A stretch of 64,000 bases of DNA from Pedosphaera parvula Ellin514 (lineage in GTDB: Bacteria; Verrucomicrobiota; Verrucomicrobiia; Limisphaerales; Pedosphaeraceae): NCBI RefSeq assembly GCF_000172555.1, contig NZ_ABOX02000038.1:1-64000 (forward strand), written 5' to 3'. This document shows, piece after piece, positions 34,741 to 43,040 of the stretch. The position numbers and the translations under genes are program-made. The first letter of the stretch is position 1. The number at the start of each line of letters is the position of its first letter. The notes under the pieces are model-generated. The model was not told the origin of the DNA and did not search any database. It was given only the letters and a program-made list of their open reading frames with translations.

Positions 34741-35880
34741 TCATTTTAAGATCGGTCTGAGTTGTTTATCCGTTTGCCTGGCCAGTTCAAAGGGATCGAC
34801 GGCGTAATACCAGTCGCGCAACCGTTGCGCCTGTTTCCTACCCAGTTGTCCGCTGCTCACCAGCCGCTGGTAGGCCGTCTGCGGACGGTCGTGACGGCGA
34901 ACCCAGCGGCTGCCTTCCCGATGCTTGGCCACCAGCTTGGCTGAGGGCAGAAAAAAGTTCTGCAATGGCCCCCAGGTTTCCTTGTAAAGCTGGTTGATCA
35001 AGGGCACCGCTGCCGGAGATTCCAACCGGGCATAGCCCAGAACCTGCCGCGGCCACATCCAGTTCTTCTGCTCCACATGCGCATTGTCATCTTTATGATA
35101 AGGGCGTGAGCGGGTGAGTTTTACGGGCACCACGCGCTCCTGCAGGTAACGCACCAGATGCCAGTTCAGCCATTCGCTCCCATTGTCAAAATCCATCCCC
35201 AGCAAAGGAAATGGCAGGTTTTTTTCCACGTCCCGGGTTTGCTCCAACACCCCTTGGGCACCCTTGTTCCACACGGCCCGACCTTCCGTCCACCCACTCC
35301 CCAAACACGTGTAGGTCAGGCTCCAAATGAAATCACCCGCCAGGCTGGAACCGCAATGCGCCACGCTGTCCGCCTCCAAAAATCCCGGACGTTGCTCATC
35401 CCACACTTCCCCCTGAATGGGAATCTGGGTCCGCAACAGCGTGCCGGGCCGGGTGCCACATAACCGGCGAGGGACTTCCGCTTTGAGCGGCGCCAGCAGC
35501 CGGTCCAGGGTCGCGGCACTGACCTTTCCCAAGAGCTTCTTCTGTGCTGGCAAAAGACTGCCGTAGTGCTTGCCATAATGCGGCAACCACAGGGCCAGCG
35601 CCGGTTCCAGCCGCTTGCCACAAAGCTGTTCACTGGCTTTCCAGATCCGCTCGACCACCTCACGCACCGGCTCATAGACCGGTTCGGCCCCGGGGCGCAC
35701 TCCGCCCTTGGGCTTGGGCAATTGATCCCCCAACAACTTGATCGCATGCTTGCGATCATAGCCATGATGTTCACAAAACTCATCGAGCATCCGCGTTTTT
35801 CCTTCCCGCCCTCGACCGGCATACCGCCTCCGCAAACGTTCCAACTCTTCCGTCCGACAACTGCTCTTTGGCATCTTCAT
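34741..35880 (-). CDS. DDE-type transposase with integrase catalytic core
   Basis: 379 residues. N-terminal helix-turn-helix region: KTRMLDEFCEHHGYDRKHAI. The integrase core shows the three acidic residues in order: FLEADSVAHCG (Asp), LLGMDFDNGSEWLN (Asp) and DNAHVEQKNW (Glu), with spacing suited to the rve fold. It resembles the unassigned (ISNCY/IS481-like) transposases frequent in Verrucomicrobiota and Acidobacteria; I do not assign a family. The frame is intact, with no stop or frameshift, so it may be functional. It fills most of the insertion sequence. Confidence 0.9.
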   Translation of the reverse strand: MKMPKSSCRTEELERLRRRYAGRGREGKTRMLDEFCEHHGYDRKHAIKLLGDQLPKPKGGVRPGAEPVYEPVREVVERIWKASEQLCGKRLEPALALWLPHYGKHYGSLLPAQKKLLGKVSAATLDRLLAPLKAEVPRRLCGTRPGTLLRTQIPIQGEVWDEQRPGFLEADSVAHCGSSLAGDFIWSLTYTCLGSGWTEGRAVWNKGAQGVLEQTRDVEKNLPFPLLGMDFDNGSEWLNWHLVRYLQERVVPVKLTRSRPYHKDDNAHVEQKNWMWPRQVLGYARLESPAAVPLINQLYKETWGPLQNFFLPSAKLVAKHREGSRWVRRHDRPQTAYQRLVSSGQLGRKQAQRLRDWYYAVDPFELARQTDKQLRPILK

Positions 35881-36038
35881 TCTCCAAGTTTGTCGGTGTC
35901 ATTTTCCCGTGAGGCAACGTATTCCTTCAGTCCGGCTTCCCAACCTCTCTCCGGTGTCATTAATTATGAGTCAACTCGACACTTTCCCATCCACGAATTG
36001 CGGCTTGCAGCCGCGCCACCCTGCATTAATCTACCCTC

Positions 36039-36866
36039 GTGGCAGCTTGGTTCACCGATAGGCACTTTTTTCTGCTCGCCGTGGTTTTATACGGTTTGAG
36101 CATGATGTATTCGGTTTTCCTGTGGCGAAAAGGTTTTCGCGAGGACAACCGGGTGAACTATTTTTTATTGCTCGCAGCCTTTGCGTTCCATACCACCGCG
36201 ATGGCGAAACGCGGTTTTTCCTTCCAGCGTTGTCCCGTGGGCAATCTCTACGAGGCCACCATCTTCATAGCCTGGACGATTGTCGCCACCTACCTGTTGG
36301 TCGGAACCTGGTCGCGACTGCGATTCCTTGGGGCATTCGCCTCCCCGATCCTGTTCGGATTGGGAGTCTTTGCCCTGATGCCGCCTTTGGACCCACTGCA
36401 CGGCGACAAGCCGCTCTTTATAAACGGCTGGATCAGCTTGCATGCCGCTCTAATCCTCCTCTCCTTTGGGGCCTTCGGTTTGGGTTCAGTGGCCGCGTTG
36501 ATGTATTTAACTCAGGAACACGATTTGAAGTTTCATAAGCTGCGAGCCATTCTCTCGCTGATCCCACCCATACAGCGATTGGAACGCGTGGCTGGGGGAC
36601 TCGTAATGAGCGGCTTTTGCCTGCTTACCGCCGGATTATCCATCTATCCGTTTCTGGTTCACGAGAATCACGGAGTGGATCTTAGGAGCGATCCCGTCAT
36701 TTTGCTTTGGTCCATTTTTATCTGGGTGGTTTACTTCAGTTTACTCGTGATGCGCTGGCGCGGACAGGGAGGACGTCGCTTTGCCTGGGGTGCATTGGGA
36801 AGTTTCGTATTCATCATGTTAACGTTTTGGGGAGTAATGCTCCTCTCCTCCTCGCATCACTCCTAA
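36039..36866 (+). CDS. hemX: HemX/CcsA-like cytochrome c assembly membrane protein
   Basis: 275 residues from a GTG, with about eight membrane helices. The CcsA/HemX features are FLLLAAFAFHTTAMAKRGFS (conserved His), CPVGNLYEATIFIAWTIV and WISLHAALILLSFGAFGLGS (conserved His), and LERVAGGLVMSGFCLL. A complete WWD haem-handling loop as in CcsA is not seen, which favours the HemX type. In many bacteria hemX precedes hemA and affects HemA levels. The hemA ATG is 5 nt after the stop, so they form one operon. The insertion sequence ends only about 63 bp upstream, which must affect the promoter region. Confidence 0.8.
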   Translation: MAAWFTDRHFFLLAVVLYGLSMMYSVFLWRKGFREDNRVNYFLLLAAFAFHTTAMAKRGFSFQRCPVGNLYEATIFIAWTIVATYLLVGTWSRLRFLGAFASPILFGLGVFALMPPLDPLHGDKPLFINGWISLHAALILLSFGAFGLGSVAALMYLTQEHDLKFHKLRAILSLIPPIQRLERVAGGLVMSGFCLLTAGLSIYPFLVHENHGVDLRSDPVILLWSIFIWVVYFSLLVMRWRGQGGRRFAWGALGSFVFIMLTFWGVMLLSSSHHS

Positions 36867-36871
36867 AGCGC

Positions 36872-37930
36872 ATGTCAATCGTTGTAATCGGTTTAAGCCA
36901 TCATTCCGCGCCGGTAACCGTGCGCGAACGGTTCGCTTTTACCGAAGCCCGCATTCCCGCCACCTTGCAATTGCTGCGCGATTCCAACCTGGTGAGTGAG
37001 GCGGTCATCCTATCCACCTGTAATCGCGTCGAATTATATGCGGTCACCCCAATGGAACCCCGCAATGCGTTTCAGGCGTTGAAGGACTTCCTAACGAACT
37101 GTCACGACTACAAAGATCCTCTAACCGACGAGTTATACACGCTGGGTGAACCGCATAGCGTGGAACATCTCTTCAAGGTTGCCTGTGGGTTGGATTCCAT
37201 GGTGCTTGGTGAAACCGAAATTCTGGGACAACTCAAAAGGGCGTACGATCTCGCGCTGCAACACCGGCACTCGGGCAGCCGGTTGAACAAGGCTTTTCAG
37301 AAGGCGTTCAACGTGGCGAAGCATATTCGCACCGAAACGAACATTCAACGCGGCAGCGTTTCAGTCGGGTCAGTTGCAGTGGAACTCGCTGAAAAGATTT
37401 TCACCAAACTCAGCGATCGTCATGTCATGGTCATCGGTGCTGGCGATACCAGCGAGAAGACAGCCCGCGCCCTGCTGAGCCGGGGCGCCCAAAGCATCAT
37501 GGTTTCCAATCGCTCCTATGATCGAGCCGTTGAATTGGCAAACCAACTTGGCGGTCGGGCGATCAACTTTGATCATTGGGCCACCGAGTTCGCCAACATC
37601 GACATCGTCATCAGCAGCACATCCGCGCCACACTATATTTTGGATCGTGTAAAGTTGGAACCGCTGATGAAAATGCGCAAAAATCGGCCGTTGCTGCTGA
37701 TCGACATTGCCGTTCCGCGTGACATCGAACCCGAGGTAAACTTTCTCGAGAACGTGTATCTTTACAACATTGATGATCTCCAGGCCATAGCCGAGGATTA
37801 TTTGAAGCAGCGCAAGGACGAGATTGCACGTTGTGAACACATTATCCGTGAGCGGGCGAAACAGTTATTGAGCGCAGGTCGGCCGGACACAATACCTTCT
37901 TCAATATCTCGTCCGGCGTTTGGGTCTTGA
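36872..37930 (+). CDS. hemA: glutamyl-tRNA reductase, short C-terminus
   Basis: 352 residues from the ATG at 36872 (MSIVVIGLSHHSAPVTVRER, the standard opening). Catalytic Cys in EAVILSTCNRVELYAV, the VACGLDSMVLGETEILGQLK substrate-binding stretch, and the NADPH domain with VMVIGAGDTSEKTARALLS are all present. HemA makes glutamate-1-semialdehyde from charged tRNA-Glu, the first step of C5 haem synthesis. The protein ends soon after LYNIDDLQAIAEDYLKQR, leaving roughly 40 residues of the C-terminal part, where typical enzymes (about 400-430 residues) have around 100 for dimerisation. The next gene follows at once, so no lost tail is hidden downstream. Confidence 0.92.
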   Translation: MSIVVIGLSHHSAPVTVRERFAFTEARIPATLQLLRDSNLVSEAVILSTCNRVELYAVTPMEPRNAFQALKDFLTNCHDYKDPLTDELYTLGEPHSVEHLFKVACGLDSMVLGETEILGQLKRAYDLALQHRHSGSRLNKAFQKAFNVAKHIRTETNIQRGSVSVGSVAVELAEKIFTKLSDRHVMVIGAGDTSEKTARALLSRGAQSIMVSNRSYDRAVELANQLGGRAINFDHWATEFANIDIVISSTSAPHYILDRVKLEPLMKMRKNRPLLLIDIAVPRDIEPEVNFLENVYLYNIDDLQAIAEDYLKQRKDEIARCEHIIRERAKQLLSAGRPDTIPSSISRPAFGS

Positions 37931-37944
37931 ACGCCCTTCGAATT

Positions 37945-38943
37945 ATGTCTTCTGAAAATAATAAACCGATTTTTATCGCCACGCGCGGCAGTGCACTTGC
38001 CCTCGCACAAGCCAATGCCGTGTTGAGTCAATGTCGCAGTGCGTTTCCGAAGCTCGACATTGAGTTAAAAATCATCAAGACCACGGGCGACAAGTTGCAG
38101 AAGGCTTCGCTCGCAAAGGAAGGCGAGAGCCTGCCGAAAGGGCTTTTCACAAAGGAGCTGGAAGTGGCCTTGCTGAATGGTGATGCGGACATCGCTGTAC
38201 ATAGTTTGAAGGATTTGCCAACTGAACTGCCGACTGGATTAATTTTGGGGGCGGTGAGCAAACGGGCCGATGTCAGGGATGTATTGGTTTATCGCGATGC
38301 TGAGTATCTTCGCTCTCAACCTGGAAAATCGAACCGGCGCGGATTTACGCCCAAACTTGCCATCAAGGATTTTCCTCCGGGCGCGACCGTGGCGACGAGC
38401 AGCACGCGACGCAAAGCGCAATTGTTAGCGCAGCGTGGAGATTTGAATGTGGTTGAGATTCGGGGAAATGTGGCGACGCGACTGGAGAAACTTGCCAATC
38501 AACCGGAGTTGGATGCCACAGTGCTGGCGGCTGCTGGCTTGGAGCGACTCAATTTTAAAATAACGGCCGAAGGGAAATTGGCTGGTGAAGGTATTCCGGA
38601 GGGTTTACTGGCGACAATTCTGGATTTCGATGTGATGCTTCCCTGTGTGGGACAGGCGGCGCTGGGAATGGAGATTCGCGAGAACGATGCGCGCATCCAG
38701 GAAATTTGCGACCGCTTGAACCATCCGGAAACGCATGCGTGCGTTCTGGCGGAACGTTCATTTTTATCGGGAATGGGCGGTGGCTGTCAGAGTCCAGTTG
38801 CGGCTTACGCAGAAATCGCCGGCGACCAGTTGCAGATGCGTGCGGCCTCTTTTCGGGAAACCTCCGCTCGTCGTGCGGTAGGCGGGAAATCGATCAACGA
38901 AGCAGTTGCACTCGGACAGGAACTTGCGGCAAAGCTAAAATAA
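37945..38943 (+). CDS. hemC: porphobilinogen deaminase (hydroxymethylbilane synthase)
   Basis: 332 residues from the ATG at 37945, which removes a short leader overlapping the hemA stop. Motifs: FIATRGSALALAQANAV at the start, AVHSLKDLPTELPTGL, ATSSTRRKAQLLAQRGDLNV with the conserved Arg pair, and FLSGMGGGCQSPVAAYAEI, whose Cys carries the dipyrromethane cofactor. The enzyme condenses four porphobilinogens into hydroxymethylbilane. It is the third gene of the hemX-hemA-hemC-cobA/hemD operon. Confidence 0.95.
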   Translation: MSSENNKPIFIATRGSALALAQANAVLSQCRSAFPKLDIELKIIKTTGDKLQKASLAKEGESLPKGLFTKELEVALLNGDADIAVHSLKDLPTELPTGLILGAVSKRADVRDVLVYRDAEYLRSQPGKSNRRGFTPKLAIKDFPPGATVATSSTRRKAQLLAQRGDLNVVEIRGNVATRLEKLANQPELDATVLAAAGLERLNFKITAEGKLAGEGIPEGLLATILDFDVMLPCVGQAALGMEIRENDARIQEICDRLNHPETHACVLAERSFLSGMGGGCQSPVAAYAEIAGDQLQMRAASFRETSARRAVGGKSINEAVALGQELAAKLK

Positions 38944-38959
38944 TAAGATATAATTTGGG

Positions 38960-40501
38960 ATGAAATCAAAAGGGACAGTTTATCTGGTAGGGGCAGGTCC
39001 GGGAGATGTCGGTTTGCTCACCATGCGCGGCGCAGAGTTGATCGGGCGCGCGGACGTACTGGTGTATGACGCCTTGGTAAATAAGGATTTGCTGCGCATG
39101 GCACCCAAAAGCGCGGAAGTGATTTATGCCGGCAAGCGTGCGAAAAACCACGCCATTCCTCAGGAGGAGTTGAACGCGTTGCTCGTCGCCAAAGCCAAGG
39201 AAGGCAAAACCGTCGTGCGCCTCAAGGGCGGCGATCCCTATGTTTTCGGACGGGGCGGTGAGGAGGCGGAAGAATTGGCCGCGGCGAAGATTCCATTTGA
39301 AGTTGTGCCGGGCATCTCCTCCACTGTTGCAGCCCCGAACTACGCCGGGATTCCGGTGACACATCGAGACCATTGTTCCAGCTACACTGTCATCACCGGT
39401 CATGAAGATCCGACGAAGGAAGAGTCGAACATTGATTGGGCTCAGGTGGCGAAAGCACCCGGCACCAAGGTTGTACTGATGGGCGTGGAACGCATCGGCG
39501 AGATTACCAAACAACTGGTTGCCAATGGCATGCCTGCCACCACACCCATCGCCATGGTGCGCTGGGGCACCACCGGCCAGCAAAAGTCAATTGAAGGAAC
39601 ATTGGCCAACATTGCCGATGTGGTTGCAAGAAATCAATTCACCGCGCCGGCGGTCACCGTAATTGGCGATGTGGTAAAACTGAGAAAGAAACTGAACTGG
39701 TACGAAAACCGCCCACTTTTCGGACAGCGCATCGTGGTAACCCGCACCCGCGATCAGGCCAGCCAACTGTCACAGCAGCTCAAGGATTTAAGTGCAGAGG
39801 TGCTGGAGATTCCGACCATTAAGATTGTTCCAACCGATCACAAAGCCGAGCTTGCAGATGCACTGCTGGAACTGAACGCGTACGACTGGATTGTATTTAC
39901 GAGTCCTAATGGGGTGACCATGTTCTTTGAAAGCTTTTTCAAAGCTTTTGAGGATATGCGCGACTTTGGCGGCATGCGTATCGCAGCAGTGGGGCCGGCG
40001 ACAGCAGCGAAGCTGAAGGAACTTCATTTAAAGGTGGAGTTGATGCCGGAGGAGTATGTCACCGCCAAAATTGCGAGGGCATTTCAGGATTTTGAAAGCA
40101 TCGAGAATTTGAAGATTCTATTGATGCGTGCTGAGGCGGCCAATCCGGAATTGCCCAAGGAACTGGAAGGCATGGGGGCGATTGTGGATGACATTGCCTG
40201 CTATAAGACGGTTCCTGAAACCGAGGATGCGAATGGAGCAGCGGCTAAATTGCTGGAAAGTGGGGCTGATTGGATCACTTTTACGAGCAGCTCAACAGTG
40301 GAAAACTTTCATACCCGATTTGACCTGCCTGCATTATTGCAAAAATACCCGCAAATAAAGTTGGCATCCATCGGACCTGAAACCAGCAAGGCTTTGGAGA
40401 TCCTGGGACTTACTCCCACTGTGGAAGCCAAGCCGCATACCATTGATGGACTGGTAAAGGCTCTGGAGAAGCATCAGGCTGCCAAACGCAAGGAAGCGTG
40501 A
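38960..40501 (+). CDS. cobA/hemD: fused uroporphyrinogen-III C-methyltransferase / uroporphyrinogen-III synthase
   Basis: 513 residues, two domains. Residues about 1-245 are SUMT (CobA): VYLVGAGPGDVGLLTMRGAE, VRLKGGDPYVFGRGGEEAEE, and VVPGISSTVAAPNYAGIPVT. Residues about 255-505 are HemD: RIVVTRTRDQASQLSQQLKD, DWIVFTSPNGVTMFFESFF, RIAAVGPATAAKLKE and DWITFTSSSTVENF. HemD cyclises hydroxymethylbilane to uroporphyrinogen III; SUMT methylates it toward sirohaem and cobalamin. Such fusions are common in Firmicutes and Verrucomicrobiota. It ends the operon; its stop is 5 nt from that of the convergent gene. Confidence 0.94.
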   Translation: MKSKGTVYLVGAGPGDVGLLTMRGAELIGRADVLVYDALVNKDLLRMAPKSAEVIYAGKRAKNHAIPQEELNALLVAKAKEGKTVVRLKGGDPYVFGRGGEEAEELAAAKIPFEVVPGISSTVAAPNYAGIPVTHRDHCSSYTVITGHEDPTKEESNIDWAQVAKAPGTKVVLMGVERIGEITKQLVANGMPATTPIAMVRWGTTGQQKSIEGTLANIADVVARNQFTAPAVTVIGDVVKLRKKLNWYENRPLFGQRIVVTRTRDQASQLSQQLKDLSAEVLEIPTIKIVPTDHKAELADALLELNAYDWIVFTSPNGVTMFFESFFKAFEDMRDFGGMRIAAVGPATAAKLKELHLKVELMPEEYVTAKIARAFQDFESIENLKILLMRAEAANPELPKELEGMGAIVDDIACYKTVPETEDANGAAAKLLESGADWITFTSSSTVENFHTRFDLPALLQKYPQIKLASIGPETSKALEILGLTPTVEAKPHTIDGLVKALEKHQAAKRKEA

Positions 40502-40506
40502 TGAGC

Positions 40507-41064
40507 TCAAGAAGTGAACAGGTGTTGTAACAACACTTCGGATTCCAAGCCTTGAATCTCCCGAAGCAACATAACTTCGGGATCGGCGGGCGGACGCGTG
40601 GAAACTTTCTGACAACGGTCTACGAAGGCGAGACTGTCCCATTTGCCATCGACGACCAGCTCCGTTTTCAGAGTCGAAGCACCTTTTGAGTCAAGCAACG
40701 CTCCGATGCGATGGGCAAGATTCGGAAAGAAGTCAGGTTCACCAACCCGTCGGAACCAATATCTGGCATTTCCATAATCAGGTTCGCGGCGATGCACGAT
40801 CCCGTGAATGAAACTGCCATCGGCATCTTCAATCCCCTGCGCAATGCCATGCGCGGCATCCAGGCGGTCATGCCAAAGCAAAACCACAGCCCTAATCAAA
40901 TCGCTTTTAAGGCTATCCAGTTCTGACTGGGACAGTATCTCAGCCAGACTTTTCTCAAGTTCCTGGTGTGGCAGCACATTCTTGCGCGGTCCAGGCCCCA
41001 GCTCTGGTATCCCACTGTTGGCGAGTAACGTCATGATCTGCTCCAAACCCTTTTCCTTTACCAT
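40507..41064 (-). CDS. conserved hypothetical protein
   Basis: 185 residues, cytoplasmic, no signal peptide. The middle has DLIRAVVLLWHDRLDAAHGI and QGIEDADGSFIHGIVHRREP, then DYGNARYWFRRVG, a pattern I know from uncharacterised proteins of Planctomycetota and Verrucomicrobiota (a WHD..HxxAQ...DGSxxHGIxHRREPDYxNAxYWFRRVG signature). The conserved His, Arg, Glu and Asp could form an active site, but no function is established. The gene converges with cobA/hemD with only 5 nt between their stop codons. Confidence 0.7.
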   Translation of the reverse strand: MVKEKGLEQIMTLLANSGIPELGPGPRKNVLPHQELEKSLAEILSQSELDSLKSDLIRAVVLLWHDRLDAAHGIAQGIEDADGSFIHGIVHRREPDYGNARYWFRRVGEPDFFPNLAHRIGALLDSKGASTLKTELVVDGKWDSLAFVDRCQKVSTRPPADPEVMLLREIQGLESEVLLQHLFTS

Positions 41065-41381
41065 GACCAGAAGTTACGATGCTTCACCTGCCCGTTCAAC
41101 CAGTTTGGCCGAACATTTTTTGACTTTACCTGTCCATAAACCGTGGAATTGAGTGCCAGTAACCCGTCCTGAAACCTGGTCGGGCCTAAGTGGATGCTTG
41201 CGAAGATCTGTTCGGGCAGGCAAAACTCTAGAAATACGAAGCGCATGCAGACATCGTTAAGCCAATCAAAAATGCAAAGACCTGGTGCTTTCCGCTTTTA
41301 TCGGAGATACCGGCGTGGGTCATTTTTGCATTTCTCTGCCTCCTTCCCATACTGGCCGAGGCCGCAAATTTTACCGCCTCA

Positions 41382-43040
41382 TTGGATCGGGAGACAATCA
41401 CACTTGGCGAAAGCGTTACCTTGACGTTGACCTGCGAAGATGGCAATCCTGCGACACCTCCCAGTCCACCACCCTTGCCGAACAGCCGCGTTTCCGGCCA
41501 AGGTACCTCGACGCAGTTTTCGCTAACGAACGGCAAATCCAGCAGTTCCACCGCTTATACTTTCTTAATTACCCCTACTCAGGCCGGTGAAATTATAATT
41601 CCTGCAATTCCAGTTCAAATCGATGGACAGACTTTAAGCAGCGAACCATTGAAATTGACCGTTATGAAAGCGGGCACTTCGTCAGCCAACACGAATGCAG
41701 CGACCGCCAGGATTGGATTTGTGAAATTGGTGGTCCCCAAATCACAGGTCTATCTTGGTGAAATGCTCCCGTTGGAAATTCAAGTCTATTTGCAGCAGCA
41801 GGCTCGTTTTACCGAAATGCCGCACTTTAAGGAGGAGGGCTTCACGTTGGGCAAGATGCAGCAACCGACACAAGCACCGACTGTTTTCAATAACCGGCGT
41901 TACGAGGTAATCACTTTCAAGAATTTTGTGGTTCCTGCCAAGGCGGGTAAAATCGATATCGGCCCTGCATCCGTGATTCTCAATGTGCCGCGCCCAGACT
42001 CGAGACGAACCATTTTCGGTGAGTTCGTGGATTGGGAGCCTGCCACCCTTGAAAGCGACCCTCAGATGTTGGAGGTTCTCCCCTTGCCCAAGGAAAATGT
42101 GCCACCGGGTTTCAGCGGTGCGGTGGGAAACTATTCCATGGCTGTAAATGTCAGCCCCACCAATGTGGCCACTGGCGATCCAATAACTGTCAAGGCGCAG
42201 ATTTCGGGACGAGGCTCGCTGGATTCCCTGACGCTGCCGCAGCAGGCGGATTGGAATCAATTCAAGGTGTATCCACCCACGAGCGATGTTCAGTTCGCGG
42301 ACCAACTCGGTATGAGTGGAATTAAAACCTTCGCACTTACTGTGGTGCCCGAGAGCATGGCCATCAAGGAATTGCCGCCGTTTTCATTCAGCTATTTTGA
42401 TCCCGACCAAAAACAATATCGCACGCTTACACAACCGGCAGTGCCTCTGACAGTTCGCCCGAGTGCCGCCTCACTGCCACCGCCAAACCTCGCCAACACA
42501 GGAACAGAGAGTAATCAACCACCAGCCAAAGATATCCTGCACATCAAGCCGCGCCTGGGTGTGCTCAGCCAAATTCAACCGCCATTGATTCAACGATCAT
42601 GGTTTATAGGACTTCAAGGTGTCCCTGTGCTGGCCTGGATTTCACTCCTTGTTGTTAGAAAGCAAAAGGAAAAGCTGGCCAACAATCCGCGTCTGCGACG
42701 CCAGCGGCAGGTGGAAAAGATAGTCAACATAGGCTTGGGAGAGTTACGTCAGTCCGCTCAGGCAAACGAGGCCGAAGCTTTTTACGCCACGGTGTTTCGT
42801 CTGTTGCAGGAGCAGATTGGCGAACGTCTGGACGTTCCCGCCTCAGCGATTACCGAATCGGTCGTGGAAGAACGTCTGCGTCCCAGGAATGTGCCGGAGG
42901 AAACGTTAATTTCGGTGCACGATTTATTTCAAGCCTGCAACCAGGCCCGTTATTCCCGGCATAGTTCGAATGAGCAATTGATTTCGCTGATTCCCACAGT
43001 CGAAACAACTTTGAATCAGCTCAGGAACATTCCTGCATGA
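41382..43040 (+). CDS. batD: BatD-like protein, 5' end irregular
   Basis: 552 residues from the only start-like codon, a TTG at 41382. BatD family order is seen: DRETITLGESVTLTLTCEDG at the start, repeated Ig-like modules, FEVAALDP-like strands, and a single membrane helix near residue 405 (GLQGVPVLAWISLLVVRK), then a cytoplasmic helical tail. Coding continues upstream in frame to 41232 and encodes a clear signal peptide (WVIFAFLCLLPILAEAANF) but contains no ATG, GTG or TTG. So a rare start, or a one-base deletion in the T run at 41296-41299, is likely. BatD works with vWA proteins in the Bat system, which is otherwise absent here except for the downstream BatE-like gene. Confidence 0.75.
   Translation: MDRETITLGESVTLTLTCEDGNPATPPSPPPLPNSRVSGQGTSTQFSLTNGKSSSSTAYTFLITPTQAGEIIIPAIPVQIDGQTLSSEPLKLTVMKAGTSSANTNAATARIGFVKLVVPKSQVYLGEMLPLEIQVYLQQQARFTEMPHFKEEGFTLGKMQQPTQAPTVFNNRRYEVITFKNFVVPAKAGKIDIGPASVILNVPRPDSRRTIFGEFVDWEPATLESDPQMLEVLPLPKENVPPGFSGAVGNYSMAVNVSPTNVATGDPITVKAQISGRGSLDSLTLPQQADWNQFKVYPPTSDVQFADQLGMSGIKTFALTVVPESMAIKELPPFSFSYFDPDQKQYRTLTQPAVPLTVRPSAASLPPPNLANTGTESNQPPAKDILHIKPRLGVLSQIQPPLIQRSWFIGLQGVPVLAWISLLVVRKQKEKLANNPRLRRQRQVEKIVNIGLGELRQSAQANEAEAFYATVFRLLQEQIGERLDVPASAITESVVEERLRPRNVPEETLISVHDLFQACNQARYSRHSSNEQLISLIPTVETTLNQLRNIPA

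Larger units (their letters stand above)
34571..35975. mobile_element. insertion sequence with doubled end repeats and an integrase-core transposase
   Basis: About 1.4 kb. Each end holds two copies of a motif of the form GTTGxCTCA, 3-9 bases, AATGACACCG. Left copies are at 34571-34596 and 34621-34646; right copies, inverted, are at 35892-35918 and 35951-35975. The inner copies match best (AAATGACACCGAC and CGTTGCCTCAC are identical at both ends). The transposase is the only gene. No target duplication is evident, so the exact boundary may instead be the TGACACCGG at 34588 and its mate ending at 35959. The element lies between the S8 protease and hemX, 63 bp before hemX. Confidence 0.7.

Noticed and set aside
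35566-36099. 177-codon plus-strand frame across the transposase start and IS end
   Set aside because: It is antisense to the transposase and crosses the end repeats; composition is non-protein-like.
41058-41246. 62-codon minus-strand frame overlapping the start of the 40507-41064 gene
   Set aside because: No ribosome binding site and no domain; it also overlaps the region that encodes the BatD signal peptide.
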